A stretch of 64,000 nucleotides of DNA from the NCBI RefSeq assembly GCF_000974425.1, contig NZ_CP010429.1, forward strand, positions 2,418,001 to 2,482,000, in the 5' to 3' direction. Source of the stretch: Spirosoma radiotolerans. GTDB taxonomy: Bacteria; Bacteroidota; Bacteroidia; Cytophagales; Spirosomataceae. Positions 52,872 through 62,340 of the stretch are shown in pieces. The notes under the pieces were generated by a model. That model was not told where the DNA came from and ran no database searches. It saw nothing but the letters and a program-made list of their open reading frames with translations. The position numbers and the translations under genes are program-made. Within the stretch, counting starts at the first letter, position 1. Each line of letters opens with the position of its first letter.

Positions 52872-53153
52872 ATGGATAAAGGCAACCCCTTGATCAATAT
52901 TGGGAAGTTAACGCTGTGGCTTTATGGCTTTCTACCACGTTTCATGCGCCGATTTTTACTTGTTGATATTCGGCCCGGCCGAGCAGGCGTATGGCCGGGT
53001 TGGCGCGGATTGTCGGCGGTGTTTTTATCAGGCATAGACCCGGAAACAGGCTTTGGTAAAGGCATAAATGATTACTTTTCCAGGTTCCCGCCCTGGATGA
53101 ACTTCAGGAGGCAGAGCGCCGGATTATTGGTGGTACTGGGGACTGACAGGTGA
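52872..53153 (+). pseudogene. Short open frame, possible acyltransferase relic
   Basis: The 93-residue frame has a hydrophobic start (LTLWLYGFLPRFMRRFLLVDIRPGRAG) that recalls the N-terminus of hexapeptide-repeat acyltransferases of polysaccharide loci, but the rest (GWRGLSAVFLSGIDPETGFG) does not continue any family I know. A complete enzyme of that family lies at 54,284. A decayed or frameshifted gene is one reading; a chance frame is the other. The 53,154-53,334 spacer shows no further gene. Confidence 0.25.
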
Positions 53154-53334
53154 CGGGTTTCGCGATCTCAGCCGTTTATCTGAGGGCCATTTCGCACCGG
53201 GCCACTTTAGAAACACCTAAATTTTACGCCCTTAGAAGTGGCTTATTCGTTGATTCAGAGTCATAACCTAAGACGGGTTAGCGGATTTGTTTACCGGATT
53301 GCCCCGTATCCATCCAATCAATGCTTGTGCCTCT

Positions 53335-54294
53335 ATGCAGCGATTAATGCTGAAGTTTTTATACGTAGTAGCCACGCTGAAATACGCTGGAATCCGACCG
53401 GATCTGCGGTACTTTATTCGCGATAACTACTTTGCCCGGTTAAATCAGCTTCGGTTTATTGCCAACGATTACATGGCGAAGAAGACCTATAAAGTCGTTG
53501 ATTTTCACGGCGAATTCGATCAGGAGTTGCGCTATGTGTTGCCTTTTGCGTACTGGCACCATCTGAACGGGACCCTGCAGCAAACCATTTCCAGCAGCAA
53601 TACCAAACCGTTCTATTTCTTTAGTGAAAATCATACGGAGAAGTACGAAAAAAGGGTGTGGCAGGCTGGTTATGGCTACTACGAAGTGCCCAATATGACC
53701 CATAGCCCGTCGTTTAGCTTCACCAAATGGGCGCGGGTTCCGCTGAAAAATCACTACAAAAATGACCAGTTCGTATTTGACAAACCGCTTCTGGTGATCG
53801 CTAACAAATACAACATTGAATGGGATAAACCACCCATCAATTTTCTGGATATACCTGCTTTGGATCGGATTGTATCCACATACAAGGCGCATTACCAGAT
53901 TATTTATAATCGCCCGCTTTCATCCCAGATCGTAGTCGATAACAGCGAAATTATGGACTTGAACGAGCACGCCTGGCTTCGGGAAAACCACCCGGAGGTT
54001 CTGTTGATGAACGACCTGCACGAACGGCACCGCGATCAGGTGGCTAATTTCAATCACCTTCAGTTGCTCGTCTATGCCAACTGCGACCGGTTCATTTCGA
54101 TGCACGGTGGTACGGCTGCACTGGCCAGTTATTTTGAGGGTATCAACATCATTTTGTCGCACCCTGGCGGGGGCATGGAGCATCACTTCAACGAATACGA
54201 TACCATTTTTCCGGCATTGTCGGGTGCTAAAATTCTGCACGCGAAAAATACGGACGAAGTGTTTCAGTATTTAGACCAATACTATGTCGTTTAA
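53335..54294 (+). CDS. Putative polysaccharide-locus glycosyltransferase-like protein
   Basis: A 319-residue protein that I cannot assign firmly. The late segment RFISMHGGTAALASYFEGINIILSHPGGG looks like the conserved C-terminal region of polysaccharide transferases (GT61- or pyruvyl-transferase-like folds), and the middle is rich in aromatics and His. No signal or membrane helix is certain; the start MLKFLYVVATLKYAG is mildly hydrophobic. The start at 53335 is the first with family-like sequence. Its last 11 bases overlap the acyltransferase gene, so they form an operon. Confidence 0.65.
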   Translation: MQRLMLKFLYVVATLKYAGIRPDLRYFIRDNYFARLNQLRFIANDYMAKKTYKVVDFHGEFDQELRYVLPFAYWHHLNGTLQQTISSSNTKPFYFFSENHTEKYEKRVWQAGYGYYEVPNMTHSPSFSFTKWARVPLKNHYKNDQFVFDKPLLVIANKYNIEWDKPPINFLDIPALDRIVSTYKAHYQIIYNRPLSSQIVVDNSEIMDLNEHAWLRENHPEVLLMNDLHERHRDQVANFNHLQLLVYANCDRFISMHGGTAALASYFEGINIILSHPGGGMEHHFNEYDTIFPALSGAKILHAKNTDEVFQYLDQYYVV

Positions 54295-54931
54295 GAGCTA
54301 TATCGATGAGCGGCCAGCGCTCAAGCAGTTTGTCCACTGGCTGCTCATTCCCCACAATCAGGCCCGGCCACGTCGGTGGGTAAGCTGGTTTGTCAATCCA
54401 TTCGTCCACAAGCAGCATCGTTCGTCCATTATTCGGTCCAGCGTTCGGATGGATGTCTTACCCTTCAATGCTTTCTCGTTGGGGGCACACAGCATCATCG
54501 ACGATTTCGGTGTAATAAACAATGGTGTTGGCCCGGTCCAGATAGGTGAGAATACTCTGATTGGTATTGGAGCCGTCGTGATTGGTCCGGTCAAAATTGG
54601 CTCTAAAGTCATTATGGCTCAGCACGTTGTGCTTTCGGGGCTGAATCATTCGTACGAGAATGTTCAATTGCCGATTCGGGACCAGCGGGTGACGATGCGG
54701 CCTATTGTGATTGAAGACGAATGCTGGATTGGAGCGAATGTAACCATCACGGCTGGTGTCACCGTTGGGCGGCATTCCGTTGTGGCGGGTGGTAGTGTTG
54801 TCACGCGCGATGTACCGGCGTATACGGTTGTGGGCGGTAATCCGGCCCGGGTTCTGAAGCACTACGACAAGGAAACCGATCAGTGGCTAAAAGGAGCCGG
54901 AACGGCTCCCACCCTGGTTCCAGCGGCTTAA
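54284..54931 (+). CDS. Hexapeptide-repeat O-acyltransferase
   Basis: A 215-residue left-handed beta-helix acyltransferase (NodL/WcaF/CatB-like) that would acetylate a sugar of the polysaccharide. Repeats run from about 60 to 185 ([LIV]-G-x4 pattern, e.g. IGENTLIGIGAVVIGPVKIG). The loop MAQHVVLSGLNHSYENVQLPI contains the likely active-site His, and the ending VVGGNPARVLKHY is typical. It overlaps the preceding gene by 11 bases and ends on top of the converging glycosyltransferase gene (4-base overlap). Confidence 0.87.
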   Translation: MSFKSYIDERPALKQFVHWLLIPHNQARPRRWVSWFVNPFVHKQHRSSIIRSSVRMDVLPFNAFSLGAHSIIDDFGVINNGVGPVQIGENTLIGIGAVVIGPVKIGSKVIMAQHVVLSGLNHSYENVQLPIRDQRVTMRPIVIEDECWIGANVTITAGVTVGRHSVVAGGSVVTRDVPAYTVVGGNPARVLKHYDKETDQWLKGAGTAPTLVPAA

Positions 54932-56106
54932 AGCTGCTCAATAACGGCCTCAAATTCTTCGGCCCGTCTCTTCCATGAGTTGGCTCTGGCCATTCCCACC
55001 CGTTCGTTAATACGAGGGGCACTATCGTCGGCCAGGGCCCGCCGGAGGGCCTGTTCAAAGGCTACGGGGCTTCCGGCCATTTCAACAACCCCGTCAAAAT
55101 CGTCGAGAATCGAAAAGGGAGTCGACACGACAGGTAAGCCAGCCGCCAGGTATTCATTAATTTTTAGCGGATAGATTGTGTATGTGTGTTCATTGCACAC
55201 AAACGGAATCATCGCGGCCTGCATGTTGGCCAGCAAAGCGGGTAATTCCGCCGGTTGGTGAGGAGGAATAAACTCGACGTTCGTATACGAAGAGAGCCGT
55301 TGCCTAATGCTGGGTTCGTTTACTTCGCCCACAAACTGGAACAGGACATCCGGCATGGTTCGAACACAGTGTTCGACCAACGTAAGATCAATTCGGTTGT
55401 CGGCCGTGCCCAGGTAGCCGACTACTGGTTTCTGGGGCGGGCGCTCTTCTGCTAATTGACGGGCCTGATTGAATAAATCGAAGTTAACCCCGTTTTTGAC
55501 GCAGTAGGCGTTGGATTGCTGCACGGACTTGGATCGGCGCAGGGCTTCCGATGTCGTAATGATCGCGTCGACCTGCTCCAGGTACCTGGATTCGTACCGA
55601 TTCCCGTGGCGGCTTATCCAGGTGGCTGCCGTTATTTCATCAAAGCAATAGTAAATCGTGGCCCATTCGTCCAACTGGTGCAGCATAGGTAGGCCAAAAA
55701 CAGGATTGAATGCATTGATAACCAGTGGCCTCTTCATGTTTAGCTGGCCCATGACACGCCGGAGCCCTTTAACCATTCGACCAACGTTCTGCTTGATCAG
55801 CACATCATACGGTTTGTCCGATAACCAGTTGATAGGAAGCATCAATGGGGGAGTCCAGATGTAAACCTCACTGCCATTGTCAACGGTTTTTTTGATCAGC
55901 GGGTTTTTCAGCCGCATCAGTTCCCGAATCGGAACATCCTGACGACCAATAACGCCCATGGCAAAATCTTTCACCGTGTACTGGTAATCGACGTAAAGAA
56001 TTCGATGCCGTACCGATAGCTCAGTCATCAATTGAACGACTGCTTTCTGAAAATCACCTTTCCAGGGAGTCTGTCCAACACAAATGATGCTGTCGAAATT
56101 TTCCAT
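54928..56106 (-). CDS. Glycosyltransferase (GT-B, family 1/4 type)
   Basis: A 392-residue GT-B enzyme of the polysaccharide locus. The N-terminal half has SIICVGQTPWKGDFQKAVVQLM, the linker CVKNGVNFDLFNQ and the C-terminal domain starts at VVGYLGTADNRIDLTLVEHC. The donor-site region reads YPLKINEYLAAGLPVVSTPFSILDDF, with the conserved Glu (EYLAAG) where family 4 has ExxxxGxP. The sugar is unknown. The upstream spacer to 56,148 is short, so it belongs to the minus-strand GT operon. Confidence 0.83.
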   Translation of the reverse strand: MENFDSIICVGQTPWKGDFQKAVVQLMTELSVRHRILYVDYQYTVKDFAMGVIGRQDVPIRELMRLKNPLIKKTVDNGSEVYIWTPPLMLPINWLSDKPYDVLIKQNVGRMVKGLRRVMGQLNMKRPLVINAFNPVFGLPMLHQLDEWATIYYCFDEITAATWISRHGNRYESRYLEQVDAIITTSEALRRSKSVQQSNAYCVKNGVNFDLFNQARQLAEERPPQKPVVGYLGTADNRIDLTLVEHCVRTMPDVLFQFVGEVNEPSIRQRLSSYTNVEFIPPHQPAELPALLANMQAAMIPFVCNEHTYTIYPLKINEYLAAGLPVVSTPFSILDDFDGVVEMAGSPVAFEQALRRALADDSAPRINERVGMARANSWKRRAEEFEAVIEQL

Positions 56107-56147
56107 TTACTGATAAAAATTGGTAAGGAGCAAACTAACAAAATAAT

Positions 56148-57299
56148 TTAACAAACGACGGGTATAGAGTGAATATTTATTGTCTCTTCATATACACCAA
56201 GTAACTTATTTGCCGCAGACTGCCATGAAAATAAGGCGGCTCTCTCTAGGCCTTTCTTCCGTAAAGTAGCGCGGAGGGCAGGCTGTTGAATGAGACAACC
56301 AAGCTGCAGGGCCATTTCCTCGATTGAAGTAGGGTTAACCAATAAAGCGGCATCACCGGCCACTTCAGGCATGGACGACGTGGACGATGTCAAAACGGGA
56401 GTGCCACAAGCCATGGCTTCCAGAATGGGTAAGCCAAAACTTTCCCGAAGCGATGGACAAAGGAAAATTGTAGCGGCATTATATACCAAAGGCAAAACGG
56501 CATTAGGTATATAGCCACACAAGCGTATGTTCTCGGTGAGAATTTGCCCGTCAATATCTGTCAGGATAACGTTTAACGAAGCCGCTGTAAGATTCGATAT
56601 AACAACGGGCAGCGTAAGCTTACCCTGTTTTTTTAAGAGGAGTAACGATTTCAATACACCCCGTACGTTCTTCTTTGGGTCTGTGTTACCCAGGAAAAAT
56701 ATGAACTCGTTCGGCAGATTGAACTGGGTTCGAATAGTTGCCAGTTGATTGGGATCATTGATCAGCTGAAACTTGTCACTAACGCCATTCCAGACGGTGA
56801 TAACCTGATCGGGGTCCAGCTTCAAATGATCAATGATTCGTTGCCGTTCAAAATCAGACACGGTGACAATCCGGTCACATTTATTGACAATCTGGGGTAC
56901 ATTCCATCGGCGGTATTGATTCCCAAATCGCTGGTACCAGCTTCCTCGTAGCAACGGCTGGTTTTCCAGGAAAATAATATCGTGAAGCGTGAGTACCAAA
57001 GGCACTGGCGAGTGCAGGGGGGCCGTATTGGCTGTACAGTGCAGCAAATCAATGCCATACTGCTTAACCGCTTTCGGTAAGGCATACTGCTCCCAAATGG
57101 GATACGGTCCGCCGTCTAATTCAACCAACTCGACATTGGGCGAATCAGGAAGCCCTACGCGGTCGCTGTCGGGCTTTACAAAAATGACAAACTCATGTTC
57201 GTGGGCGGCTGATAGAGCCCGGATTGTCTCCAGAGCCACGATGTCCATACCGTGCTTGTGGGGCCTTAGGAGCCGTTGCGCTTCAATTCCGATTCGCAT
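56148..57299 (-). CDS. Glycosyltransferase family 4
   Basis: A 383-residue GT-B enzyme (GT4) with MRIGIEAQRLLRPHKHGMDIVALE at the start, VTVWNGVSDKF, FLGNTDPKKNVRGVLKSL and the donor-binding CPSLRESFGLPILEAMACGTPVLTS with the E-x7-E motif (ESFGLPILE). It would add mannose, glucose or a similar sugar to the lipid-linked repeat unit. It overlaps the O-antigen ligase-like gene by 17 bases. Confidence 0.87.
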   Translation of the reverse strand: MRIGIEAQRLLRPHKHGMDIVALETIRALSAAHEHEFVIFVKPDSDRVGLPDSPNVELVELDGGPYPIWEQYALPKAVKQYGIDLLHCTANTAPLHSPVPLVLTLHDIIFLENQPLLRGSWYQRFGNQYRRWNVPQIVNKCDRIVTVSDFERQRIIDHLKLDPDQVITVWNGVSDKFQLINDPNQLATIRTQFNLPNEFIFFLGNTDPKKNVRGVLKSLLLLKKQGKLTLPVVISNLTAASLNVILTDIDGQILTENIRLCGYIPNAVLPLVYNAATIFLCPSLRESFGLPILEAMACGTPVLTSSTSSMPEVAGDAALLVNPTSIEEMALQLGCLIQQPALRATLRKKGLERAALFSWQSAANKLLGVYEETINIHSIPVVC

Positions 57300-58746
57300 A
57301 ATGTGAGGTCTTTGGGGTATCCCAACGGGTACAGGTGGTGAATAGGACTGAGTTAATAAATATGATTGTACTAGTTGGGAACTGGCCCAGAATGGGGTTG
57401 GTGTAGCTCACGACAGCTATCCCGATAAATTCGGCCAGCAGGGCAATCATCAGGGTGCTAAGCGTACGATCGTTCAACTGCCAGATTTTATAAATACCGA
57501 GTAGGATGATGCCTGTCAGCATCATCAGATAAAGCGTAAGGCCAACAACACCCGTTTCGATCCAAAGCTGAACATACCAGCTATCGGTTGGAATCTGGGC
57601 CGCAAAATGGTTAGGAGAAAAACGGTTACCCGCACCCGAAGAAGTACCAATGCCCGCTCCAAATGGTCTGTCTTTTAAGAAATTCTTAAGTTTCTGCTGG
57701 TTTTCCAGCCGAACCAGAAAAGAGGCATCTTCAGTGGGGCGAAGCGCTGTGCGTATACGATAGACCTGGTAATTTGAATCACCAATTGATGTGAACATCA
57801 GGATACCCAGTATGGGTGCCGCAACCAGAAATCCCCGGATAATATTCAGTGGATTCCGGCTCAGGAAAAGATAAGCTGGAAAGCCGGCCAGTAAAACAAA
57901 CAGGGCACCCCGGGTACCTGAAACGGCAAATCCCCAGAACAGGATAAAGGCTAAGACCAGGTAGGTGATGCGAAGAATCCAGGATTTGCCTTCGAAGAAG
58001 AGGATCAGGCAGATCAGGGTTACGCCAGCCATCTCAGAGCCAAATTGACCAGCGTCAGAATAAAAGGAGAAACTTCGTAATTGACCCCACAGAATATGGG
58101 TTCGGGCTCCACCTTCGGCCAGCCACCGGATTTCGGCGCCTGCCAGGCCGATGTACTGCTGTTTAAAGCCCCACAAAGCGGCAAAGACGGACCAGGCCAA
58201 CCAGGCTATAAGGAATAGGCGAATGTCTTTCCGGCTAATGGGATTCACCATCACGACGATCGCAATGAAAAACCAGCTAAGGGAAAACGAACGAACGTTG
58301 TAAAACCAGGCCGGACGGTAGGGGGCTTCCGGATTGAAATACTCTAGTATGGTGTAGGAGAGCCAAACAATAAGCAGCCAAAAAAAAGGCTGTTTCAATT
58401 GTTTCCAATCCATTCGTTTTCCATTTAAAAATGTGCCTAACAGGCTGAGAACCAGAATGCCATCCAGGGCAGTGCCGAGCGGAATAGCGGGTGGAAGAAA
58501 ACGAGTAAAACCGATTAAGAAGCTGACATGTACATACAGGAACAGACCAATTTTGGGCTCAATCAGAACACCCAGCAGTAAGGCTATAGCGACTGGTAAC
58601 CCCACCAGCATGGCGCCACCGAGCATGCCGTAGGTGCCTACCAGCCAACCGGCCAGCAAAGCAGCCAGTATGCCAAGCACGTAGATAAGCCAGGGGCTTT
58701 CGCGCCATTGCTCAGTTATCAGAAGAGGCCGATCGGTGAGATCCAT
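57283..58746 (-). CDS. O-antigen ligase/polymerase family protein (WaaL/Wzy)
   Basis: A 487-residue membrane protein with about 11-12 helices and one large periplasmic loop before the last helices (about 325-400; VYRIRTALRPTEDASFLVRLENQQKL and PFGAGIGTSSGAG). The Wzy_C-type pattern with an Arg-rich loop and a following PTDSWYVQLWIETGVVGL fits both polymerases and ligases. With Wzx and Wzz-like genes present, a Wzy role is plausible. It lies between two glycosyltransferase genes on the minus strand. Confidence 0.8.
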   Translation of the reverse strand: MDLTDRPLLITEQWRESPWLIYVLGILAALLAGWLVGTYGMLGGAMLVGLPVAIALLLGVLIEPKIGLFLYVHVSFLIGFTRFLPPAIPLGTALDGILVLSLLGTFLNGKRMDWKQLKQPFFWLLIVWLSYTILEYFNPEAPYRPAWFYNVRSFSLSWFFIAIVVMVNPISRKDIRLFLIAWLAWSVFAALWGFKQQYIGLAGAEIRWLAEGGARTHILWGQLRSFSFYSDAGQFGSEMAGVTLICLILFFEGKSWILRITYLVLAFILFWGFAVSGTRGALFVLLAGFPAYLFLSRNPLNIIRGFLVAAPILGILMFTSIGDSNYQVYRIRTALRPTEDASFLVRLENQQKLKNFLKDRPFGAGIGTSSGAGNRFSPNHFAAQIPTDSWYVQLWIETGVVGLTLYLMMLTGIILLGIYKIWQLNDRTLSTLMIALLAEFIGIAVVSYTNPILGQFPTSTIIFINSVLFTTCTRWDTPKTSHYANRN

Positions 58747-58775
58747 CAGTTACAAATGTCTGTCTTTACAAAAAA

Positions 58776-60005
58776 TTAGATAGCTCGCCTTGATTTTTCC
58801 CAGACACCGGACAGGTTACCATTGCAAAAGCGGGCAAATCCGGCCAGTACACACCAGTTCATGAACACAAAATAGAAAGGCACAAACGTCAGCTTGAAAC
58901 GAGTCTGGCGATTTTCCAGCGCGTACCCAACCGTTGCAATCAGGTAAAAGGCCACTTGGCAACTAAATAGAATTAACCAGAATGATCTGCTGAACAGACC
59001 GTTATCCGGTCCTTCAGGCTGTGTGAGCAAAAGCCCGTTAAGCAGCAAAAGCAGGGGCAGGCAAAACGGCGTAACGGCCCAGCGCAGCACCCGATGCGAT
59101 ACATACTGAAAACTTAGCCAGCCATAGGTAAAGATATTAAGCAGAGCCGCCAGCCGCCTGATGGCCTGAAAACCGCCCGTTGCAATTCTGACTTTCCGTT
59201 TCATTTCTTCGGCGACCGAATGCGATGGCCGTTCGAGGGCGTAGGCGTCTGGCACATAATCGACCCGGTAACCCCGGCTGGCAATCCGCAGCGAAATGAT
59301 AAAATCATCCAGCAGCGTATCGGCTTCGACGGGCTCGTAAAGTCCTGTACGAATGGCAAACAACTCACCGGCCGCCCCCACGATGGTATGCAACTGGGCA
59401 TCGAGCTTTTTCAGGAATGACTCATACCGCCAGTAAAGACCTTCGCCACTCCCGGCAGCCGCTTCCTCGCCCTGCAAACGGATGCGTTTTTCGCCGGTTA
59501 CGGCGCCTACCGTTTCATCGTCGAAGCGTTTGGTCAACCGGCTCACCGCTTCCGGATTCAGTTCGGTATTGGCATCGGTGAAAATAGTGATGGGCGTGTT
59601 TACCAGGCGCATTGCCTTGTTCATGGCGGCAATCTTACCCAGCCGCTGGGCGCCCGAGAGGATGGTCAGGTTGGGCACGTTCAGCTTTCGCTTTTCCAGA
59701 TACTCGACCGATCCGTCTGTAGATCCTTCCACGACAAACAGAAAGTGCAGATGCTGAACCGGATAGTCCTGGCGTAAGCAGTTCTGTAGTTTATCCGGCA
59801 GGTAAGCTAACTCATTATAGGCCGGAACAACCATCGTCACATCTGGCCACTGATTGGATACGACAACTCCCTGGGCTTGCTTCGACTGGCCTGCCCGTAG
59901 GTTAACCAATACCCAGGCCACCAGGCCGTAGCCCAGGTAGGTATAAAAAACCAGGAAGGTGAGCAGGCAGAACGTCCAGCCAAGTATATAATAAACGAGT
60001 GTCAT
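58776..60005 (-). CDS. Membrane glycosyltransferase family 2
   Basis: A 409-residue GT2 enzyme. It begins with a helix (LVYYILGWTFCLLTFLVFYTYLGYG), then a GT-A domain with VTMVVPAYNELAYLPDKLQN, the metal-binding FTDANTELNPE (about 125) and a DDFIISLRIASRGYRV catalytic segment. The KVRIATGGFQAIRRL region and several C-terminal helices (about 290-380) follow. This layout is like the icaA/BcsA group but without a QxxRW motif that I can find. The ATG at 60005 is chosen; the in-frame extension to 60182 would run through the neighbouring gene's 3' end. Confidence 0.83.
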   Translation of the reverse strand: MTLVYYILGWTFCLLTFLVFYTYLGYGLVAWVLVNLRAGQSKQAQGVVVSNQWPDVTMVVPAYNELAYLPDKLQNCLRQDYPVQHLHFLFVVEGSTDGSVEYLEKRKLNVPNLTILSGAQRLGKIAAMNKAMRLVNTPITIFTDANTELNPEAVSRLTKRFDDETVGAVTGEKRIRLQGEEAAAGSGEGLYWRYESFLKKLDAQLHTIVGAAGELFAIRTGLYEPVEADTLLDDFIISLRIASRGYRVDYVPDAYALERPSHSVAEEMKRKVRIATGGFQAIRRLAALLNIFTYGWLSFQYVSHRVLRWAVTPFCLPLLLLLNGLLLTQPEGPDNGLFSRSFWLILFSCQVAFYLIATVGYALENRQTRFKLTFVPFYFVFMNWCVLAGFARFCNGNLSGVWEKSRRAI

Positions 60006-60019
60006 ACAACTATTATGAA

Positions 60020-60949
60020 CTAGACCGGCGATACGCTGGCCGACCTTAAATTCCAGAACGTACCCCTCATAAACGCTTTGGCATGTGTCAACTGGCCGGT
60101 AAGCAGGTAGGAAGCCATGTGCTTTGGTAAAATGCAAAATGTAAAAAACGAGTAAAAAACCATACGCTGAAAAACAGAGCAATGACGTCGCATGAACAAA
60201 ATCCGGTTGCGTGTCAGGTAATAGGTTTTTAGCGGACTGTGCTGCCCAACCGACATGGACTCTTTATGCAGAATAGATGCAGCGGGTTGATAATAAATCA
60301 GATAGCCTGCGTTTCGTATCCGTTGCGACCAGTCCAGCTCTTCGTAGTACAGGAAGAAGCGCTCCGCAAATCGCCCAACCTGTTCCACAACCGTTCGGCG
60401 AATCATCATGGCGCAGCCATGCGCAAAGTTGGTGGCATGAGGCTCGTCGAACTGACCATTGTCTGTTTGGTTGCTACCGATAGCCGTTGCCGTGCCAGTA
60501 TACATATTGATGGGGCTGTACCCCGCATATTGCAGCAATTGAGGAGACTCGTAGAACTTGATCTTTGGGCAAACGACACCAATGTCAGGGCGTCCGGCAA
60601 AGGGTTTGAGCAGGTCTTCCAGAATGGTCGGCGATAGCTCAGTATCGTTGTTGACGATGAAAAAGTAATTGCCCTGCGCTTCCTGCATACCCAGGTTGTT
60701 ACCACCCGTAAAACCTAAATTGACCTCAGATCGGATGTATCGCAGATGAGGATACTGGTTCACATCCACCGTATTCGCAAACGGTTCTACGGAGCCATTA
60801 TCAACCACAATAATTTCGTAGGCTGGGTAGGTTAGGTTTTTTGCCGATTCCAGGAACTGGCGGGTCACTTCAGCCTGGTTGTAGTTGATGGTGATAATCG
60901 AGACGAGCGTCGACTCGTCGGTGCCGCCTACACGTTCTCTTTTTGCCAT
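60020..60949 (-). CDS. Glycosyltransferase family 2 (rhamnosyltransferase-like)
   Basis: A 309-residue soluble or peripheral GT2 enzyme: VSIITINYNQAEVTRQFLESAKN, VVDNGSVEPF, GFTGGNNLGMQEAQGNYFFIVNNDTELSP (metal site NND) and the late FFLYYEELDWSQRIRNAGYLIYY, typical of WbbL/rhamnosyltransferase-like enzymes. It would extend the lipid-linked sugar begun by the phosphoglycosyl transferase whose gene it overlaps by 22 bases. Confidence 0.87.
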   Translation of the reverse strand: MAKRERVGGTDESTLVSIITINYNQAEVTRQFLESAKNLTYPAYEIIVVDNGSVEPFANTVDVNQYPHLRYIRSEVNLGFTGGNNLGMQEAQGNYFFIVNNDTELSPTILEDLLKPFAGRPDIGVVCPKIKFYESPQLLQYAGYSPINMYTGTATAIGSNQTDNGQFDEPHATNFAHGCAMMIRRTVVEQVGRFAERFFLYYEELDWSQRIRNAGYLIYYQPAASILHKESMSVGQHSPLKTYYLTRNRILFMRRHCSVFQRMVFYSFFTFCILPKHMASYLLTGQLTHAKAFMRGTFWNLRSASVSPV

Positions 60950-62100
60950 AAACTGAATATTGTCTGCCAGATGATCAATGCATCTGTTTTAAACGAAAAT
61001 GTAGTAGAGTATTCAATGTCCAGTAACGTCCGTTCCTTATCGGACATAGGTCCCTGGCCTTTACCCCGTTTCTTTACCTGCCACAGGCCGGTCAAGCCAG
61101 CTGGCCCGGCAAATCGTTTGGCAAATTCATCGGAGGTAAGTTTCTCGGCCTCATAAAGGGGCAGGGGGCGGTTCCCGACTAATGACATATCACCCACCAG
61201 AATATTGACCAGTTGGGGGAGTTCATCAATGCTACTGTTGCGTAGGAACGTGCCAATTCGGGTGATGCGGGGATCGTTGCGGAACTTCATAAATTTCGCT
61301 TTGCCCTGCGTTTCCTGTAAATAATGTTTTTCGCAAATGTGGCGATCATGATCAAACAGCAACTTCTGGCAGGGTACACCATTGGCTTCGCAAGCACTAC
61401 ACGTTATTGAGCCATTAATTGACACATCGCTTTTATGGTCTGTTTTGTCGTAGATATTGTTCGAGGCCAGTTGCCCCAGTAGTTGATCCGCTTCTACTTT
61501 CATGGTTCGGAACTTATACATGTTGAACACATGAAAATTGGCGCCAGCCCGTTTTGACCGATAAATGACCGGCCCTTTCGAGTCGAGAACGATAACGATC
61601 GCAACGACCAGCAGCATAGGTGACAACAACAGCAGAATGGTGAACGAAACACTAATGTCGAGAAAGCGTTTCCACCAGGGTAATCTGAACTGAGTTGGGG
61701 TAGTTATTGGGCGTGCGTTATCGAATGTCCGAATCTGATCGCTTAGGGAAAGATAGTAACTGATTTTGGTCTGAATTCGGTAGTTATCTTCGTTGATGGC
61801 CAGTAGGTCAGTAACTCCAGTAGCCAGGGTAGCTTGTTCTAAAGGACTTTCGCCCAAACGCGACACGATGAGAAAAGGGACCAATCGGTAATCTCGTTTG
61901 TTTCGAACCAAGCTTACCATCACATCCCCGTTCGTTCTATCCGTAATGATCAGATCGACCTGTTGGTTATCTGTCAGCCATCGTTCCGATTCGTTTATCT
62001 CCTTAAAGCGTACTATCGAATGACCTGAACCAACCAGACTGGCAATCCGGTTAGCGATCAGATCGTCTTCTATTACCAATAAGACATAGATTATAGGCAT
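60928..62100 (-). CDS. Receiver-domain-fused phosphoglycosyl transferase with Cys/His-rich insertion
   Basis: A 390-residue initiating sugar-phosphate transferase of the monotopic (WcaJ/PglC) family, which moves a sugar phosphate to undecaprenyl phosphate. Residues 1-115 form a receiver-like domain with acidic pair Asp12/Asp13, Asp54 at the phospho-acceptor place (DLIITDRTNG) and Ser80. The usual invariant Lys is missing (region LLAINE, about 99-104). The membrane hairpin is at about 148-172. The PGT core has RSKRAGANFHVFNMYKFRTM and the catalytic-type RNSSIDELPQLVNIL. Between them (about 203-270) lies an insertion with Cys234, Cys237, Cys244, Cys256 and His259, which could bind zinc. No such insertion is usual in PglC/WcaJ. 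Confidence 0.85.
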   Translation of the reverse strand: MPIIYVLLVIEDDLIANRIASLVGSGHSIVRFKEINESERWLTDNQQVDLIITDRTNGDVMVSLVRNKRDYRLVPFLIVSRLGESPLEQATLATGVTDLLAINEDNYRIQTKISYYLSLSDQIRTFDNARPITTPTQFRLPWWKRFLDISVSFTILLLLSPMLLVVAIVIVLDSKGPVIYRSKRAGANFHVFNMYKFRTMKVEADQLLGQLASNNIYDKTDHKSDVSINGSITCSACEANGVPCQKLLFDHDRHICEKHYLQETQGKAKFMKFRNDPRITRIGTFLRNSSIDELPQLVNILVGDMSLVGNRPLPLYEAEKLTSDEFAKRFAGPAGLTGLWQVKKRGKGQGPMSDKERTLLDIEYSTTFSFKTDALIIWQTIFSLWQKENV

Positions 62101-62340
62101 TTTTTTGTCTTTATAAGCAGGAATTTATGCCTGCAAAGGGATTGACCAGATACGCTGGCATGAAGGGTAACGAATGATAGAAATAAGGAATAATGAATTG
62201 AGTAGAGGAGTGGTGTAGTGAAAAACTGCCCTGCTTATCCTGAATCCGGAGCGGTTTCCGAATGCTTAATGGCATCACGTTTGTCGATTCAACGTATTTG
62301 ACGGTTGGAAGCAGTCATTGCGGTATCGTGTATCGTGAAC

